A stretch of DNA of 64,000 nt from Candidatus Methylomirabilota bacterium (GCA_003104975.1 PQAM01000008.1:495417-559416), one strand, 5' to 3'. Shown: positions 49,437 to 61,416, counted from the first letter of the stretch. The notes: generated from the sequence alone by a model not told the origin. Translations and numbers: made by a program.

Positions 49437-51380
49437 ATGCCTGGTGTCAAAAAAGAGACGGAATCCGGGATATTTCAACAGGTCGCGGAGTACGAGCCGC
49501 CGCGTTCGTGGCGCACCAGGCTGATCGGCCGCCCGCTGGCGAGTGCCGATGCGCCGCACCAGACTATCGGCAAGGCCGTCGGGCTGGCGGTATTTGCCTC
49601 CGACAACCTGTCATCTGTCGCATACGCGACCGACGAGATCCTATTCGTCCTGGCCGCGGCCGGGACCGCGGCCTTCGTCTATACCGTTCCGATCGCGCTC
49701 TGCATCATCGCGCTCCTGGTCATTCTTACTGTCTCGTATCGGCAGACGATCCATGCCTACCCGGGCGGCGGCGGCGCGTACATCGTTGCCCGTGACAATC
49801 TCGGCGAGCTTCCGGCTCAGACCGCCGGCGCGGCGCTGCTCACCGACTATATCCTGACGGTCTCCGTCTCGATCGCGTCGGGCGTCGCCCAGATCACCTC
49901 GGCCTACCCGGCCCTCTTCCCTTACCGGGTGATATTGTCCGTCGGGCTGGTGCTGTTCATGATGCTGATCAACCTGCGCGGCGTAAGAGAATCCGGCCTG
50001 GTCTTCGCCGGTCCCACCTACTTCTTTGTCATCATGCTGTTCCTGACGGTGGGAAGCGGTCTGGCACAGTTCCTGATGGGGAGCCTGGGTGCGGTGGACA
50101 ACCCTCCCCCGCTCGACATCGTGCCTTCCATGCAATCGGCCACGCTCTTCTTACTCCTTCATGCCTTTTCGAACGGCACCACAGCCGTCACGGGTGTAGA
50201 GGCGATCTCCAACGGCGTCCAGGCGTTCAAGGAGCCACGCAGCCGGAATGCCGGGATCACCTTGATCTGGATGGCAGCGATCCTGGGCACACTCTTTCTC
50301 AGCATCTCCTTTCTGGCGCGGCAGATCGGCGCCATCCCGTCGGAGGCCGAAACCGTTATCTCGCAACTGGCGCGCACCACTCACGGGGGGCGTGGCCTGC
50401 TGTATCTCGCCACGATTGCGGCTACGACGCTCATCCTCATCATGGCGGCCAACACCTCGTTTGCCGATTTCCCCAGGCTCAGCGCCCTTATTGCAGGGGA
50501 CGGCTTCCTGCCCCGTCAGTTGACATTTCGGGGGAGTCGGTTGGTCTACTCGCGGGGCATCGTGGCGCTTGCGCTGATCGCCTCACTCCTCATCGTACTG
50601 TTTCAGGCGAGCGTGACCGCACTGATCCCGCTCTATGCCATCGGTGTCTTCCTCTCCTTTACGCTTTCGCAGGCCGGGATGGCGCGCCGCTGGTGGAAGG
50701 CCGGCCGCCTCGCGCCCGGACAGGAGGTGCAGGAGCAGGGCTCGACGCTTCGCCATGAACGCCGTTGGGCCATGAAGATGGCGATCAACGGATTTGGCGC
50801 GTTCTGCTCGGCGGTAGTAATGCTGATCTTTGCGGCGACCAAGTTCCGGGAGGGGGCGTGGATCGTGATCCTGCTGATCCCGCTTCTTACGGCGATGTTC
50901 TTTATTATCCACCGTCACTATCGGGACCTGGCCGGGCACCTGTCGCTTGAGGAGTACGGCGCGGCCCCGCGCATTGCGCGACACCGTGTGATCATGCCGG
51001 TCAGCGGCGTCCATCGGGGGACGGTGATCGCGCTTCGCTACGCGCGATGCCTCTCCGACGATATCACGGCGGTCTACATCTCTATGGATCCGGTTGAGGC
51101 CGAGCGGGTGCGCCGAAAGTGGGAGATCTGGGGAGAGGGGGTCCGTCTGGTCGTCCTGGAGTCGCCCTATCGGCTCTTGCTGGAGCCGTTGCTGGGCTAT
51201 ATCGAGGCGATCGCCAGAAGCCGTCAACCGAACGAGACCATTACGATCGTCGTGCCGCAGTTTGTGCCCCGTCGCCGGTGGCAGAACCTGGTCCACAGCC
51301 AGACGGCCTTGTGGCTGCGAATGGCCCTGCTCTTTAAACGCGGGATTGTGATCACCGATGTCCCCTACCAGGTGGATTGA
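49437..51380 (+). CDS. KimA-like APC-family potassium transporter
   Basis: About 647 residues from ATG 49437 (GAGGAGGCGGGG upstream). Around twelve membrane segments include SDNLSSVAYATDEILFVLAAAG, PGGGGAYIVARDNLG and ANTSFADFPRLSALIAGDGFLP, the APC/KUP-like core of KimA (YdaO). A cytoplasmic C-terminal domain follows (RHRVIMPVSGVHRGTVIALRYA). KimA imports K+ with protons and is known to respond to c-di-AMP in Firmicutes. It lies just before the kdp operon. Ion specificity is inference. Confidence 0.8.
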   Translation: MPGVKKETESGIFQQVAEYEPPRSWRTRLIGRPLASADAPHQTIGKAVGLAVFASDNLSSVAYATDEILFVLAAAGTAAFVYTVPIALCIIALLVILTVSYRQTIHAYPGGGGAYIVARDNLGELPAQTAGAALLTDYILTVSVSIASGVAQITSAYPALFPYRVILSVGLVLFMMLINLRGVRESGLVFAGPTYFFVIMLFLTVGSGLAQFLMGSLGAVDNPPPLDIVPSMQSATLFLLLHAFSNGTTAVTGVEAISNGVQAFKEPRSRNAGITLIWMAAILGTLFLSISFLARQIGAIPSEAETVISQLARTTHGGRGLLYLATIAATTLILIMAANTSFADFPRLSALIAGDGFLPRQLTFRGSRLVYSRGIVALALIASLLIVLFQASVTALIPLYAIGVFLSFTLSQAGMARRWWKAGRLAPGQEVQEQGSTLRHERRWAMKMAINGFGAFCSAVVMLIFAATKFREGAWIVILLIPLLTAMFFIIHRHYRDLAGHLSLEEYGAAPRIARHRVIMPVSGVHRGTVIALRYARCLSDDITAVYISMDPVEAERVRRKWEIWGEGVRLVVLESPYRLLLEPLLGYIEAIARSRQPNETITIVVPQFVPRRRWQNLVHSQTALWLRMALLFKRGIVITDVPYQVD

Positions 51381-51406
51381 GCAGGCTGATGACCAAGGAG
51401 TGAGAC

Positions 51407-51490
51407 GTGCTGGATCTGGTGTACCTGGGATTGACGGTCGGCCTGTTCGGGCTGTCGTGGGCGCTCATCAAGCTGTGTGAGCGTCTGTAG
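51407..51490 (+). CDS. 27-residue membrane peptide before kdpF
   Basis: GTG 51407 follows AAGGAGTGAGAC and encodes [20 protein letters not shown] plus a basic/acidic end. It is a single hydrophobic helix with a charged C-terminus, different from KdpF. It ends 9 bp before the kdpF ATG. Its own ribosome site and location support a real gene of the kdp operon. Confidence 0.65.
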   Translation: MLDLVYLGLTVGLFGLSWALIKLCERL

Positions 51491-51499
51491 GAGGAACAG

Positions 51500-51592
51500 A
51501 TGACATCACTCTATTGGTTGGGCGGGATCGTGGCCTTGGGCCTCTTGATCTACCTGGTGGTCGCGCTGCTCAAACCGGAGGTCTTCTCGTGA
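51500..51592 (+). CDS. kdpF: Potassium-transporting ATPase subunit KdpF
   Basis: 30 residues: [20 protein letters not shown] then [10 protein letters not shown], the KdpF pattern with a single membrane helix and the conserved KPE near the C-terminus. GGAGGAACAG precedes the ATG. The stop overlaps the kdpA GTG (GTGA). KdpF stabilises the KdpABC complex. Confidence 0.9.
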   Translation: MTSLYWLGGIVALGLLIYLVVALLKPEVFS

Positions 51593-53391
51593 CCGCAAAC
51601 GGCTATCTGCAGGTGGGCCTGTACCTTGTGGTCCTGCTCGCCCTCGCGAAGCCGCTGGGCGTCTATATGGCCAGGGTCTATGAGGGCCGGTCGTTCGGCC
51701 TCGATCGGCTCCTGGGACCGCTGGAGCGATGGATCTACCGTCTCTCCGGCGTCCGTCCCGACGATGAGATGCACTGGCAGAGCTACGCATGGGCGATGAT
51801 GCTGTTTAACCTTGTGGGGTTACTGGCAGTCTACATCCTCCAGCGCCTGCAGGGTCTACTGCCGCTCAACCCGCAGTCGTTCGGGCCGGTGTCGCCCGAC
51901 TCGGCCTTCAACACTGCCGTCAGTTTTGCTACCAACACTAACTGGCAGGGCTACGGCGGTGAGACGACGATGAGCTATCTGACCCAGATGCTGGGGCTTA
52001 CGGTCCAGAACTTCGTGTCGGCCGCGACGGGGATGGCGGTCCTCGTGGCCTTTATCCGCGGTCTGGCGCGCCGCTCAGCTCAAACCATCGGCAACTTCTG
52101 GGTGGACCTGACTCGCAGCACGCTCTACATCCTTCTGCCGCTCTCCCTCGTCCTTGCCCTGGCGCTCGTGTCGCAGGGGGTCGTACAGACGTTCGGATCG
52201 TATGCCAAGGTTGGTATTGTCCAGCCGACCAGCTATGAGCAGCCTGTCGCCGACCCAGACGGCAAGCCGGTCCTCGATGAGAAAGGTCAGCCGAAGACAA
52301 AGACGTCGACGTTGACCGAGCAGGTGATCGCGCTCGGCCCATCCGCCTCGCAGGTCGCTATCAAGCAACTCGGGACCAACGGCGGCGGCTTCTTTAACGC
52401 CAACTCAGCCCACCCCTTTGAGAACTCTACGCCGCTCTCGAACTTTCTCGAACTGCTGGCCATCCTCCTGATCCCCGCGGCCCTCTGTCACACCTTCGGG
52501 GTCATGGTCCAGGATACGCGACAGGGGTGGGCAGTGTTCAGCGCTATGACCATCATGTTCGTCGGACTCCTCGCCCTCTGCGTCGTCTCGGAGCAGGGCG
52601 GCAACCCCATACTCAGCAGGCTGGAGATCGATCAGACGGCAAGCGAACTTCAGGCCGGCGGCAACATGGAAGGGAAGGAGGTCCGCTTCGGGATTGTCGG
52701 CTCCGCCCTCTGGACGACGGCCACAACCTCGGCCTCCAACGGCTCAGTAAACGCCATGCACGACTCCTTCACGCCGCTGGGCGGCCTCGTGCCGATGTGG
52801 CTGATCCAGCTTGGGGAAGTGATTTACGGCGGCGTCGGCTCGGGGCTGTACGGGATGCTGGTCTTCGCCATCATCGCCGTCTTTGTGGCGGGGCTCATGG
52901 TGGGGCGCACCCCCGAATATCTGGGGAAGAAGATCGAGGCCTACGAGATGAAGATGGCCTCGCTGATCATCCTGATCCCGCCCGCCATCGTGCTGCTCGG
53001 CACCGCGGTCGCGGTCGTCACCGGCAGCGGCAGGGCCGAGATTCTCAATCCCGGACCCCACGGCTTCAGTGAGATCCTGTATGCCTTCTCGTCGGCGGGC
53101 AACAACAACGGTAGCGCCTTCGCCGGTCTCAACGCCAACACCCCCTTTTACAATACCTCGCTTGGGATTGCGATGTTCTTCGCCCGATACTGGTTGGCCA
53201 TCCCGACCCTGGCTATCGCGGGATCGCTGGCCGCTAAGAAGTTAGTCCCGCCGGGGGCCGGAACGCTCCCAACCCACACGCCCCTCTTTGTGGTGTTGCT
53301 GATCGGTGTTGTGGTCATCGTGGGGGCGCTCACCTTCATCCCTGCGCTGGCGCTGGGACCGATTGTTGAGCATCTCATGATGCGCTCGTAG
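51589..53391 (+). CDS. kdpA: Potassium-transporting ATPase channel subunit KdpA
   Basis: 600 residues, slightly longer than the E. coli protein. The K+ selectivity loops are seen in [57 protein letters not shown] and [15 protein letters not shown]. Ten or so membrane helices surround them. The GTG at 51589 overlaps the kdpF stop and has GGAGG 7 nt upstream, so it is preferred to upstream GTGs. High-affinity K+ uptake in the inner membrane. Confidence 0.96.
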   Translation: MTANGYLQVGLYLVVLLALAKPLGVYMARVYEGRSFGLDRLLGPLERWIYRLSGVRPDDEMHWQSYAWAMMLFNLVGLLAVYILQRLQGLLPLNPQSFGPVSPDSAFNTAVSFATNTNWQGYGGETTMSYLTQMLGLTVQNFVSAATGMAVLVAFIRGLARRSAQTIGNFWVDLTRSTLYILLPLSLVLALALVSQGVVQTFGSYAKVGIVQPTSYEQPVADPDGKPVLDEKGQPKTKTSTLTEQVIALGPSASQVAIKQLGTNGGGFFNANSAHPFENSTPLSNFLELLAILLIPAALCHTFGVMVQDTRQGWAVFSAMTIMFVGLLALCVVSEQGGNPILSRLEIDQTASELQAGGNMEGKEVRFGIVGSALWTTATTSASNGSVNAMHDSFTPLGGLVPMWLIQLGEVIYGGVGSGLYGMLVFAIIAVFVAGLMVGRTPEYLGKKIEAYEMKMASLIILIPPAIVLLGTAVAVVTGSGRAEILNPGPHGFSEILYAFSSAGNNNGSAFAGLNANTPFYNTSLGIAMFFARYWLAIPTLAIAGSLAAKKLVPPGAGTLPTHTPLFVVLLIGVVVIVGALTFIPALALGPIVEHLMMRS

Positions 53392-53408
53392 GAATTGGAG
53401 AGGTCGAT

Positions 53409-55484
53409 ATGGCTACTCGACGTCAAGGCCGTCCGCTGCTCGATTCCGCCATCGTGCGTCAGGCGGTGATAGACGCCTTCCGCAAGCTCAGCCTGCGACG
53501 CCAGGTGCGCAACCCGGTGATGTTCGTCGTGTATGTGGGTTCCATCCTGACGACGCTGCTGTTCATTCAGGCGCTGTTGGGTTCTGGCGAGGCGCCGACC
53601 GGATTTATTCTGACGGTCTCGCTCTGGCTCTGGTTCACGGTGCTCTTTGCCAACTTCGCCGAGGCGATGGCGGAGGGGCGGGGCAAGGCGCAGGCGGCCT
53701 CGCTGCGGAAGGCGCGGCGTGACGTTCAGGCCAAGCGCCTGGCGCGTCCCGAGCGGGGCGCCGAGTACGAGGCGGTGCCGGCCACGGCGCTTCGGAAGGA
53801 CGACGTGGTCCTGGTGGAGGCGGGCGATACCATTCCGGCCGACGGCGAGGTGATCGAAGGGATCGCCTCGGTGAACGAGGCCGCTATTACGGGCGAAAGC
53901 GCGCCGGTCATCCGCGAGAGCGGAGGCGATCGCAGCGCGGTGATGGGCGGGACCCAGATCCTGTCCGACTGGCTGATCGTGCGGATCGCGGTGAACCCCG
54001 GCGAGGCCTTCCTGGACCGGATAATCGCGCTGGTAGAGGGGGCCAAACGCCAGAAGACCCCCAACGAGATCGCCCTGGACATTCTCCTGGCCGCCCTGAC
54101 GATTATCTTCCTGCTGGCGACGGCGACGCTGTTACCGTTCTCGCTCTTCAGCGTCCAGGCGGCCGGGCAGGGGAGTCCCGTAACGGTAACGGTCCTGGTG
54201 GCACTACTGGTCTGCCTGATCCCGACCACCATCGGCGGGCTGCTCTCCGCCATCGGGATTGCCGGGATGGACCGGATGATCCAGGCGAACGTCATTGCCA
54301 TGTCGGGCCGGGCGGTGGAGGCGGCGGGCGACGTGGATGTCCTGCTGCTGGACAAGACCGGCACCATTACCCTCGGCAACCGTCAGGCCGCCGCACTATT
54401 GCCGGCGGAAGGCGTAGGCGAGCGGATCCTGGCGGATGCCGCCCAGCTCGCCTCGCTTTCGGATGAGACGCCGGAGGGCCGCTCCATCGTCGTCCTGGCC
54501 AAAGAGAAGTACGGGATCCGAGAGCGCGACGTTGCCGCCCTCGGCGCCACCTTCATCCCGTTCACGGCCCAGACGCGAATGAGCGGGGTGAATCTCAACG
54601 GCCGAGAGATCCGCAAGGGCGCCGTCGACGCCATCGAGGTCTATGTGCGAGGTCTTGGGGGAAAATTCCCTGGCGACGTCCGCGCCAAGGTGGACCTGAT
54701 CGCCAAGCAGGGCGGGACGCCTCTGGTGGTGACCGACGGCGCGCGCGTGCTGGGCGTCGTGCAGCTCAAAGATATCGTCAAGGGGGGCATTAAGGAGCGG
54801 TTTCTGGAACTGAGGGGGATGGGGATTAAGACGATTATGATTACCGGCGACAACCCATTGACGGCGGCCGCCATCGCGGCGGAGGCGGGGGTGGACGAGT
54901 TCCTCGCGGAGGCGACGCCAGAGGCGAAGCTCACGCTGATCCGTGACCTGCAGGCGCTGGGCCGACTGGTGGCAATGACGGGCGACGGGACCAACGACGC
55001 CCCGGCGCTGGCCCAGGCGGATGTGGCCGTCGCGATGAATACCGGGACGCAGGCGGCCAAAGAGGCCGGGAACATGGTGGACCTCGACTCCAACCCGACT
55101 AAGCTCCTGGAGGTAGTGGCGACGGGCAAGCAGATGCTGATGACGCGGGAGGCGCTGACGACCTTCAGTATTGCCAATGATGTCGCTAAATACTTCGCCA
55201 TCATCCCGGCAGCCTTCGCTACCACCTACCCTGCCCTGGGCGCGCTGAACATTATGCGGCTTGCTACGCCAGCCAGCGCGATCCTCTCGGCCGTCATCTT
55301 CAACGCACTGATTATCATTGCACTGATCCCGCTGGCGCTTCGCGGGGTACGCTACCGGCCGATCGGGGCGGCGGCGCTGTTGCGGCGCCACCTCTGGATC
55401 TATGGAGTGGGGGGCGTCATTGTGCCGTTTCCCGGCATCAAACTGATTGACCTGATCCTTACGGCCCTCGGGCTGGGGTCGTGA
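53409..55484 (+). CDS. kdpB: Potassium-transporting P-type ATPase catalytic subunit KdpB
   Basis: 691 residues. The phosphorylation site is [11 protein letters not shown] (about residue 316); [15 protein letters not shown] is the A-domain TGES loop; [22 protein letters not shown] is the hinge motif. [18 protein letters not shown] precedes. KdpB couples ATP hydrolysis to K+ movement through KdpA. GGAATTGGAGAGG lies before the ATG. Confidence 0.96.
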   Translation: MATRRQGRPLLDSAIVRQAVIDAFRKLSLRRQVRNPVMFVVYVGSILTTLLFIQALLGSGEAPTGFILTVSLWLWFTVLFANFAEAMAEGRGKAQAASLRKARRDVQAKRLARPERGAEYEAVPATALRKDDVVLVEAGDTIPADGEVIEGIASVNEAAITGESAPVIRESGGDRSAVMGGTQILSDWLIVRIAVNPGEAFLDRIIALVEGAKRQKTPNEIALDILLAALTIIFLLATATLLPFSLFSVQAAGQGSPVTVTVLVALLVCLIPTTIGGLLSAIGIAGMDRMIQANVIAMSGRAVEAAGDVDVLLLDKTGTITLGNRQAAALLPAEGVGERILADAAQLASLSDETPEGRSIVVLAKEKYGIRERDVAALGATFIPFTAQTRMSGVNLNGREIRKGAVDAIEVYVRGLGGKFPGDVRAKVDLIAKQGGTPLVVTDGARVLGVVQLKDIVKGGIKERFLELRGMGIKTIMITGDNPLTAAAIAAEAGVDEFLAEATPEAKLTLIRDLQALGRLVAMTGDGTNDAPALAQADVAVAMNTGTQAAKEAGNMVDLDSNPTKLLEVVATGKQMLMTREALTTFSIANDVAKYFAIIPAAFATTYPALGALNIMRLATPASAILSAVIFNALIIIALIPLALRGVRYRPIGAAALLRRHLWIYGVGGVIVPFPGIKLIDLILTALGLGS

Positions 55485-55503
55485 GGACAGGGGAGATATA
55501 AGT

Positions 55504-56073
55504 ATGCTGACTCAACTTCGACCGGCGCTCGTGGTGCTCATGCTCTTTACGATCCTGACAGGGGTTGCCTATCCGCTCCTCGTGACCGGGATTGCCCAAG
55601 GACTCTTTTCAAGCCAGGCGAATGGCAGCCTGATCGTGGAGGACGATAAGGCTGTCGGCTCTGCCCTCATTGGCCAGTCCTTCGACGACCCCAGGTATTT
55701 GTGGGGACGGCCCTCGGCCACCGCACCGTTTCCGTACAATGCCGCCTCCTCATCAGGCTCGAATCTCGGGCCGACCAACGAGGCATTGCGCGAGGCCGTG
55801 AAGAGGCGCATCGAGGCGCTGGGGGCGGCCGACCCGGATAACCCGGCCCCCGTCCCCGTCGACCTGGTGACAGCGTCTGCGAGCGGCCTCGACCCGCACA
55901 TCAGCCCGGCTGCGGCGTTCTACCAGGTACGGCGCGTGGCGCGGGCACGCGGGCTCGACGAGGCGGCCGTACGGCGCTTGGTTGAGGCGCAGATCGAGCC
56001 TCGACTGCTGGGCGTCCTGGGCGAGCCGCGAGTCAACGTGCTACAATTAAATCTCGCATTGGATGCTATGTGA
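55504..56073 (+). CDS. kdpC: Potassium-transporting ATPase subunit KdpC
   Basis: 189 residues. One N-terminal membrane helix ([22 protein letters not shown]), then the KdpC domain with [32 protein letters not shown], and [21 protein letters not shown]. Family length is about 190. It lies 19 bp after kdpB with AGGGGAGATA upstream. Confidence 0.95.
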   Translation: MLTQLRPALVVLMLFTILTGVAYPLLVTGIAQGLFSSQANGSLIVEDDKAVGSALIGQSFDDPRYLWGRPSATAPFPYNAASSSGSNLGPTNEALREAVKRRIEALGAADPDNPAPVPVDLVTASASGLDPHISPAAAFYQVRRVARARGLDEAAVRRLVEAQIEPRLLGVLGEPRVNVLQLNLALDAM

Positions 56074-56104
56074 TAGCACCGATAACCTGTGAGTGGTCAT
56101 TGTC

Positions 56105-58798
56105 ATGCCCGAACATCGACCTGACCCTGAGACGCTGCTGGCGCGCGTGAAGGCGGAAGAGGCGCGCGAAAGGCGCGGCAAACTGAAGGTCTTCCTGGGC
56201 GCGGTCGCGGGTGTCGGCAAGACCTACGCGATGCTGGAGGCCGCGCACGAGGCGCGCGCCGAGGGCGTCGACGTCGTGGTCGGCTGGGCGGAGACCCACG
56301 GTCGGCCTGAGACCGAGGCGCTCATCGAGGGGCTCAAAATGCTCCCGCCTCGCCGCCTTGAGTATCGCGGTGCCACCCTCGCCGAGTTCGACCTGGATGG
56401 CGCGCTCGCCCGCCGCCCCACACTGATCCTGGTCGATGAGCTGGCGCACACCAACGCGCCAGGAGCGCGGCACACCCGGCGCTGGCAGGACGTCATGGAA
56501 CTGCTGGAGGCCGGCATCCATGTCTATACCACCCTCAACGTTCAGCACCTCGAGAGCCTCAACGACGTCGTGACCAAGATCACCGGGGTGCCGGTGCGTG
56601 AAACGGTCCCCGATTCTGTCCTTGACGCGGCCGATGAGATCGAACTGATCGACCTGCCCCCCGACGACCTGCTGCAGCGTCTCAAGGAGGGTAAGGTCTA
56701 CGTCCCGGAGCTGGCAAAGGAGGCGATCGCACATTTCTTCCGAAAAGGCAATCTGATCGCCCTCCGAGAGCTGGCGCTGCGGCGTACGGCCGACCGTGTC
56801 GATGCGGAGATGCGCGCGTATATGCGCGACCAGGCCATCCCGACGACCTGGCCCGTTACGGAGCGCCTGATGGTTCTGGTCAGCCCGAGTCCCCATGCCG
56901 CCCAAACGGTCCGGGCCGCCAAACGGATGGCGGCGGCGCTGCGAGCGGAATGGATCGCGGTCTACGTCGAGACCCCCGCGCATGCGCGGCTGAACGAGGC
57001 GGACCGCAGGCGCGTCGGCGAAACGCTTCGGCTGGCGGAGACGCTGGGGGCCGAGGCGGTCACCTTAAGCGGGTTGCAGGCCAATGAGAGCGAGGAGGTC
57101 CTGCGCTACGCCAAGCAGCGCAATGTTACCAAGATTATCCTGGGCAAGCCGACCCGCTCGTTGTGGAGGCGGATCACGGCGGGCTCCATCGTGGACGCCC
57201 TCATACGCGGCAGCGGCGACATCGACATCTACGTCATCAGCCGGGAGGCGGTCCCTCAGAAGCCAGTGGCCCGGAGAAGCCCTGCCCGCGAGCCCGATTG
57301 GCCCGCCCACGGGCGCGCCGCTGCGGTGGTCGCGCTCTGCACTGCTGTGGCGTGGGCGATGTTTCCATACTTTGACTCCTCCAATCTCATCATGGTGTAT
57401 CTGCTCGGGGTCACCGCTGTCGCCGCTCGCTCCGGACCCGGTCCCTCGGCCCTCGCGTCGGTCCTGAGTGTCGCGGCCTTCGATTTCTTCTTCGTACCTC
57501 CCCACCTCACCTTTGTGGTGGCCGATGCCCAATACCTCGTCACCTTTGCGGTCATGCTGGTGGTGGCGTTGGTTATCAGCGGGCTGACGGTACGCATCCG
57601 TGCGCACGCAGAGCTGGCGCGCCAGCGGGAACGACGGACCGCGGCGCTGTACGCGCTGAGTCGGGAGCTGGCCGGCACGCGAGGCGTGGACAATCTGTTA
57701 CGGGCGGCAGGCCGGCATATCGCTGAGACCTTTGGCGGCTACGTGGCTGTGCTGCTACCCGAGGCGGACGGTCACCTCAGCCTTCAAACGGCGCTTTCCG
57801 GCCAGTTCGAGATAACCAGCTCAGAGCTGGGGGTGGCCCAGTGGGTATACGAGCATGGGCAGATGGCCGGGCAGGGCACATCAACGCTGCCGGGAGCCAA
57901 GGCGCTCTACCTCCCGTTGATGGCGTCGCAGGGGGCGCTTGGCGTGCTGGGGCTGCGGCCGTCGGAGCCCGATTCGCTGCAGGCGCCCGAGCAGTTGCAC
58001 CAGCTTGAGACCTTCACCAATCAGACCGCCTTGGCGCTGGAGCGTACCCGGCTGGCCGAGGCTGCGCAGGAGGCCCAGATACGGGCGGAGGCAGAGCGGC
58101 TGCGCAGCTCGCTCCTAAGCTCGGTCTCCCACGATCTCAGGACGCCGCTGGCCTCCATCACCGGGGCGGCCAGCAGCCTGCTGGAAGGTGAGACGAGGCT
58201 CGATGCGGCGACCCGGAACGAGCTACTGGAGACGCTCTCTGAGGAGGCCGAGCGCCTGAACCGCCTGGTGAGCAACCTGCTCGATATGACGCGGCTCGAT
58301 TCCGGAACGTTGCAGGCCAAAAAAGAGTGGCATTCGCTGGAAGACATCGTCGGGGTCGCACTGGGCCGCCTGGCGAAGTCGTTGGGCGACAGGCCGGTGT
58401 TTACGCGACTGCCGCCCGACCTCCCCCTCGTCCCGATCGACGATATCCTGGTGGAACAGGTCCTGATCAATCTACTGGACAACGCCATCAAGCACACGCC
58501 CGATGACGGTCGCCTGGAGATCGCGGCATGGGCCGAGCCGGAAGCGGTCACCGTCGAGGTGACGGACCGCGGTCCGGGGCTTCCGCCTGGAGACGAAGAG
58601 CGGGTGTTCGACAAATTCTATCGTGGGCCGGGGCTCGCTTCGCGCGGGGCCGGGCTCGGACTGGCTATCTGCCGGGGGATCGTGGAGGCGCACGGCGGCC
58701 GCATCTGGGCCGAGAATCGTCCGGAGGGCGGCGTGGCGTTCCGCTTCACCATCCCCCAGACTGGCACGCCTCCGAAGTTGGGAGATTTTGATGACTGA
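56105..58798 (+). CDS. kdpD: Osmosensitive K+ sensor histidine kinase KdpD
   Basis: 897 residues, as in E. coli. Domains in order: KdpD N-terminal with Walker [13 protein letters not shown] (about residue 40), a universal-stress-like region (about 255-370), four membrane helices of DUF4118 (about 400-505), a GAF-like region, then HisKA ([16 protein letters not shown], His near residue 676) and HATPase ([30 protein letters not shown]). It controls kdpFABC through KdpE. ATG 56105 is used; GTG 56093 is possible. Neither has a clear ribosome site. Confidence 0.95.
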   Translation: MPEHRPDPETLLARVKAEEARERRGKLKVFLGAVAGVGKTYAMLEAAHEARAEGVDVVVGWAETHGRPETEALIEGLKMLPPRRLEYRGATLAEFDLDGALARRPTLILVDELAHTNAPGARHTRRWQDVMELLEAGIHVYTTLNVQHLESLNDVVTKITGVPVRETVPDSVLDAADEIELIDLPPDDLLQRLKEGKVYVPELAKEAIAHFFRKGNLIALRELALRRTADRVDAEMRAYMRDQAIPTTWPVTERLMVLVSPSPHAAQTVRAAKRMAAALRAEWIAVYVETPAHARLNEADRRRVGETLRLAETLGAEAVTLSGLQANESEEVLRYAKQRNVTKIILGKPTRSLWRRITAGSIVDALIRGSGDIDIYVISREAVPQKPVARRSPAREPDWPAHGRAAAVVALCTAVAWAMFPYFDSSNLIMVYLLGVTAVAARSGPGPSALASVLSVAAFDFFFVPPHLTFVVADAQYLVTFAVMLVVALVISGLTVRIRAHAELARQRERRTAALYALSRELAGTRGVDNLLRAAGRHIAETFGGYVAVLLPEADGHLSLQTALSGQFEITSSELGVAQWVYEHGQMAGQGTSTLPGAKALYLPLMASQGALGVLGLRPSEPDSLQAPEQLHQLETFTNQTALALERTRLAEAAQEAQIRAEAERLRSSLLSSVSHDLRTPLASITGAASSLLEGETRLDAATRNELLETLSEEAERLNRLVSNLLDMTRLDSGTLQAKKEWHSLEDIVGVALGRLAKSLGDRPVFTRLPPDLPLVPIDDILVEQVLINLLDNAIKHTPDDGRLEIAAWAEPEAVTVEVTDRGPGLPPGDEERVFDKFYRGPGLASRGAGLGLAICRGIVEAHGGRIWAENRPEGGVAFRFTIPQTGTPPKLGDFDD

Positions 58799-59531
58799 TC
58801 TGCCGGAAGGTGCGATGTCGGCGGTAGAGACGCCCGATGAGGGCGGCCCAGCTGTTGTCCTCATCGAGGACGAACGGCCGATTCGACGCTTCCTCCGTGC
58901 CAGCCTGGAAAGCCAGGGGTATCGGCTGTTTGAGGCGACCACCGGCGAGGAGGGCCTGGCGCAGGTGGCCGTGCGTCAGCCTGACGTTGTCATCCTCGAC
59001 CTTGGCCTGCCCGACATCGACGGCCTCGAGGTCATCCGACGGCTGCGGGAGTGGAGTGCCGTGCCGATTGTTGTGCTCTCGGCGCGGGGGCAGGAACGCG
59101 ACAAGATCGCGGCCTTGGATGCGGGCGCCGACGACTATGTGAGCAAGCCGTTCGGGGTCGGCGAACTGCTGGCCCGCATCCGGGTGGTCCTGCGACACGC
59201 GGCGCGCAATCCGAATGAGGCGGCCGAGTCCCACTTCGCCGCAGGAAAGCTGCAGGTGGACCTTGGGCTGAGACGGGTGACGGTCGAGGGGCGGGAGATC
59301 CACCTGACCCCGATCGAGTATCGACTGCTGACGACGCTTATTCGCTATGCGGGGAAGGTGGTCACCCAACAGCAGTTGCTGAAGGAGGTCTGGGGTCCGC
59401 ATCAGACCGAGCAACCGCACTACCTGCGGGTCTACGTTGCCCAGCTTCGGCGCAAGCTCGAGGCCGACCCCGCGCGACCGCGCTATCTGCTGACCGAGCC
59501 CGGTGTGGGCTATCGGTTCGCATCGGACTAG
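58791..59531 (+). CDS. kdpE: Response regulator KdpE
   Basis: 246 residues. Receiver domain with acidic pocket LIEDERP, phosphoacceptor [13 protein letters not shown] and SKPFG lysine; OmpR-type winged helix in the C-terminal half ([59 protein letters not shown]). ATG 58791 overlaps the kdpD stop by eight bases. About 18 N-terminal residues precede the receiver fold. It activates kdp transcription. Confidence 0.95.
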   Translation: MTDLPEGAMSAVETPDEGGPAVVLIEDERPIRRFLRASLESQGYRLFEATTGEEGLAQVAVRQPDVVILDLGLPDIDGLEVIRRLREWSAVPIVVLSARGQERDKIAALDAGADDYVSKPFGVGELLARIRVVLRHAARNPNEAAESHFAAGKLQVDLGLRRVTVEGREIHLTPIEYRLLTTLIRYAGKVVTQQQLLKEVWGPHQTEQPHYLRVYVAQLRRKLEADPARPRYLLTEPGVGYRFASD

Positions 59532-59543
59532 CCGAAAAGGCGG

Positions 59544-60476
59544 CTACGTCTGGTCGTTATCCAGACCGCCAACAGCCAGCGTTGCAAAAGTCTCTGCGAG
59601 CCCCTCCGTTACGCGGGTAAACGCCGGATACGTCAGCGTGTCTGGGGTATCGTGGCGGGTATGGTAGTAGGGATTGCGGTACAGGGCCGTGTCGGTGACC
59701 ATGATGGCACGGTAGCCCCGCCGCCAGAAAGCCCAGTGATCACTCCAGGCAACCCCAGGGACAAAGCGGGTCGTTGCAATGTGTTCGAGCGGAAAGTCGG
59801 AGGCGTGACGGAACGCCTGCACCGCGCGGCGCATCAGGGCGCGCGAGCGAAAGTCGGAGACGAAGGTGATAAAGTTGCCCTGGCGGGGATAGAAGAACTG
59901 GAACAGGGGCGGGTAGTGCTGGCTGCCGCGCTCATTCCGGTAGTACCCGATGGCCTCCACCGAGACCATCGCCCGAATTGCATCGCCGCGCGCCCGTACC
60001 GCCTTGGCATAGACGACGCTTCCTTGCCGCCGTGTCAGGAAGAACGGCGGCTCCTCATTGACGAAGGCGACGAAGCGCACGGTGATCGCCGGCGTCAACT
60101 CGGCGAACAGTCTGGACAACTCCAACATAGCAGCGACCCCGCTGCCGTTATCGTCGGCGCCCGGACTCCCCCGTACCGAGTCGTAGTGGGCGCCGATCAG
60201 CAGGATCTCGTAGGGCCGCACGCAGCCCGGTCGGTTGACCTCCAGGTTGGCGCACTCGCCGCCGGATACGGTGTACCGGTATGGGATAACCTGATAGCCT
60301 TGGCTGTGCCACTCCTCCTGGATGTACTCGGCGGCGGCACGCAGCGCCCCCGGATGAAAGACATTACGCTCGCCGATGTCACCGGCGAGGTGCTCGACGT
60401 GGGCCCGGAGGCGCTCAGGTGAGACCTGTTGGGCAATACTGACGGTCCCAAGGGCTGGCTTTGGTGTATGCGACAT
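59544..60476 (-). CDS. M28-family aminopeptidase
   Basis: 310 residues. Zinc ligands are visible in GAHYDSVRGSPGADDNGSG (His and bridging Asp), VNEEPPFF (catalytic and metal Glu) and the C-terminal HTRHDTPDTL (His). No signal peptide is seen. It is convergent with kdpE, 12 bp apart. Substrate unknown. Confidence 0.9.
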   Translation of the reverse strand: MSHTPKPALGTVSIAQQVSPERLRAHVEHLAGDIGERNVFHPGALRAAAEYIQEEWHSQGYQVIPYRYTVSGGECANLEVNRPGCVRPYEILLIGAHYDSVRGSPGADDNGSGVAAMLELSRLFAELTPAITVRFVAFVNEEPPFFLTRRQGSVVYAKAVRARGDAIRAMVSVEAIGYYRNERGSQHYPPLFQFFYPRQGNFITFVSDFRSRALMRRAVQAFRHASDFPLEHIATTRFVPGVAWSDHWAFWRRGYRAIMVTDTALYRNPYYHTRHDTPDTLTYPAFTRVTEGLAETFATLAVGGLDNDQT

Positions 60477-60611
60477 GGTAGTATTGTTTGGTGAAGTCAG
60501 ATCGCTCCGGTCTTGTTTCTGATGGAGCTGGGCGCATCGTTACTGTTCCCTATTGATATCTTATTTCATACGGAAGAAGATGTCGAGACAACTGTCGATG
60601 GGAGGACCGAG

Positions 60612-60950
60612 ATGAGACAGATCGCGGTATTGGCTATTGCACTGCTTCTGATCGGATACAGCATCCCAAGCTGGGCCGCATCAGAATCGAGCAGATCACA
60701 CAGTACACTCAGGCAGGTTGGTACAGGGGTCGGGAGCGCCGTAGGAACAATGGTGTATTTCCCGTTCAAGGCGGCCTTCTGTATTCTGGGCGGGCTGGCA
60801 AGCGGCGTAACCTTGGCGGTTGCAGGGTCCGAACAGGCCGGAAGGGTGGCCGATACCGCCTGTCGAGGGACCTGGACGATTACGCCGGCGATCGTCGCAG
60901 GCGAGGAGCCGGTCTACTTTGTAGGTAACCCCTCTGGTGCCCGGCGGTAA
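60612..60950 (+). CDS. Small exported protein of unknown function
   Basis: 112 residues. The ATG at 60612 follows GGAGGACCGAG. A signal peptide (IAVLAIALLLIGYSIPSWA, cleaved after AWAA-like site) is followed by a region with two hydrophobic Gly-rich segments (GTGVGSAVGTMVYFPFKAAF, LGGLASGVTLAVAGSE) and the conserved-looking end DTACRGTWTITPAIVAGEEPVYFVG. It may associate with the membrane. Unrecognised. Confidence 0.7.
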   Translation: MRQIAVLAIALLLIGYSIPSWAASESSRSHSTLRQVGTGVGSAVGTMVYFPFKAAFCILGGLASGVTLAVAGSEQAGRVADTACRGTWTITPAIVAGEEPVYFVGNPSGARR

Positions 60951-60966
60951 AGAGGGTACGGCTGCA

Positions 60967-61416
60967 TTAGAAAAGCTTGTGGCTGTCCAGCAGAATCGTG
61001 ACCGGGCCATGGTTGGTTGCGGAGACCTCCATCAGGGCGCCGAATTCGCCCGTCTTGACCGATAGTCCGCGCGTTCGCAGGCTTTCGCACAGATATTCGA
61101 TCAGCCGTCGAGCGGCCTCCGGCTGCATCGCCTGGTCAAAGGAAGGCCGTCGGCCTTTCCGGCCGTCGCCGTATAGCGTGAACTGACTTACCGCCAGTAC
61201 CGAGCCGCCCGCGTCTCTCACCGAGCGGTTCATCTTTCCAGCCTCATCTTCAAAGATCCGGAGTTCCGCGATCTTGGCGACAATATAGTTCGCGTCGGCC
61301 TCCATGTCGTCCTTACCGACCCCGACCAGCACCAGCAGCCCGTGGCCGATGGCCGCGATCGTCTGCCCCGCCACGGCGACTGTCGCCTCGCTCACCCGTT
61401 GTACGACCGCCCGCAC
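60967..61416 (-). CDS. dtd: D-aminoacyl-tRNA deacylase
   Basis: 149 residues. Removes D-amino acids from tRNA. The family motifs are [20 protein letters not shown] and the cross-subunit [11 protein letters not shown] (Gly-Pro pair). [20 protein letters not shown] is the usual N-terminus. It is flanked by unrelated genes. Confidence 0.95.
   Translation of the reverse strand: MRAVVQRVSEATVAVAGQTIAAIGHGLLVLVGVGKDDMEADANYIVAKIAELRIFEDEAGKMNRSVRDAGGSVLAVSQFTLYGDGRKGRRPSFDQAMQPEAARRLIEYLCESLRTRGLSVKTGEFGALMEVSATNHGPVTILLDSHKLF

Noticed and set aside
54396..55391. 331-codon minus-strand open frame inside kdpB
   Set aside because: Antisense shadow of a P-type ATPase with all motifs intact.
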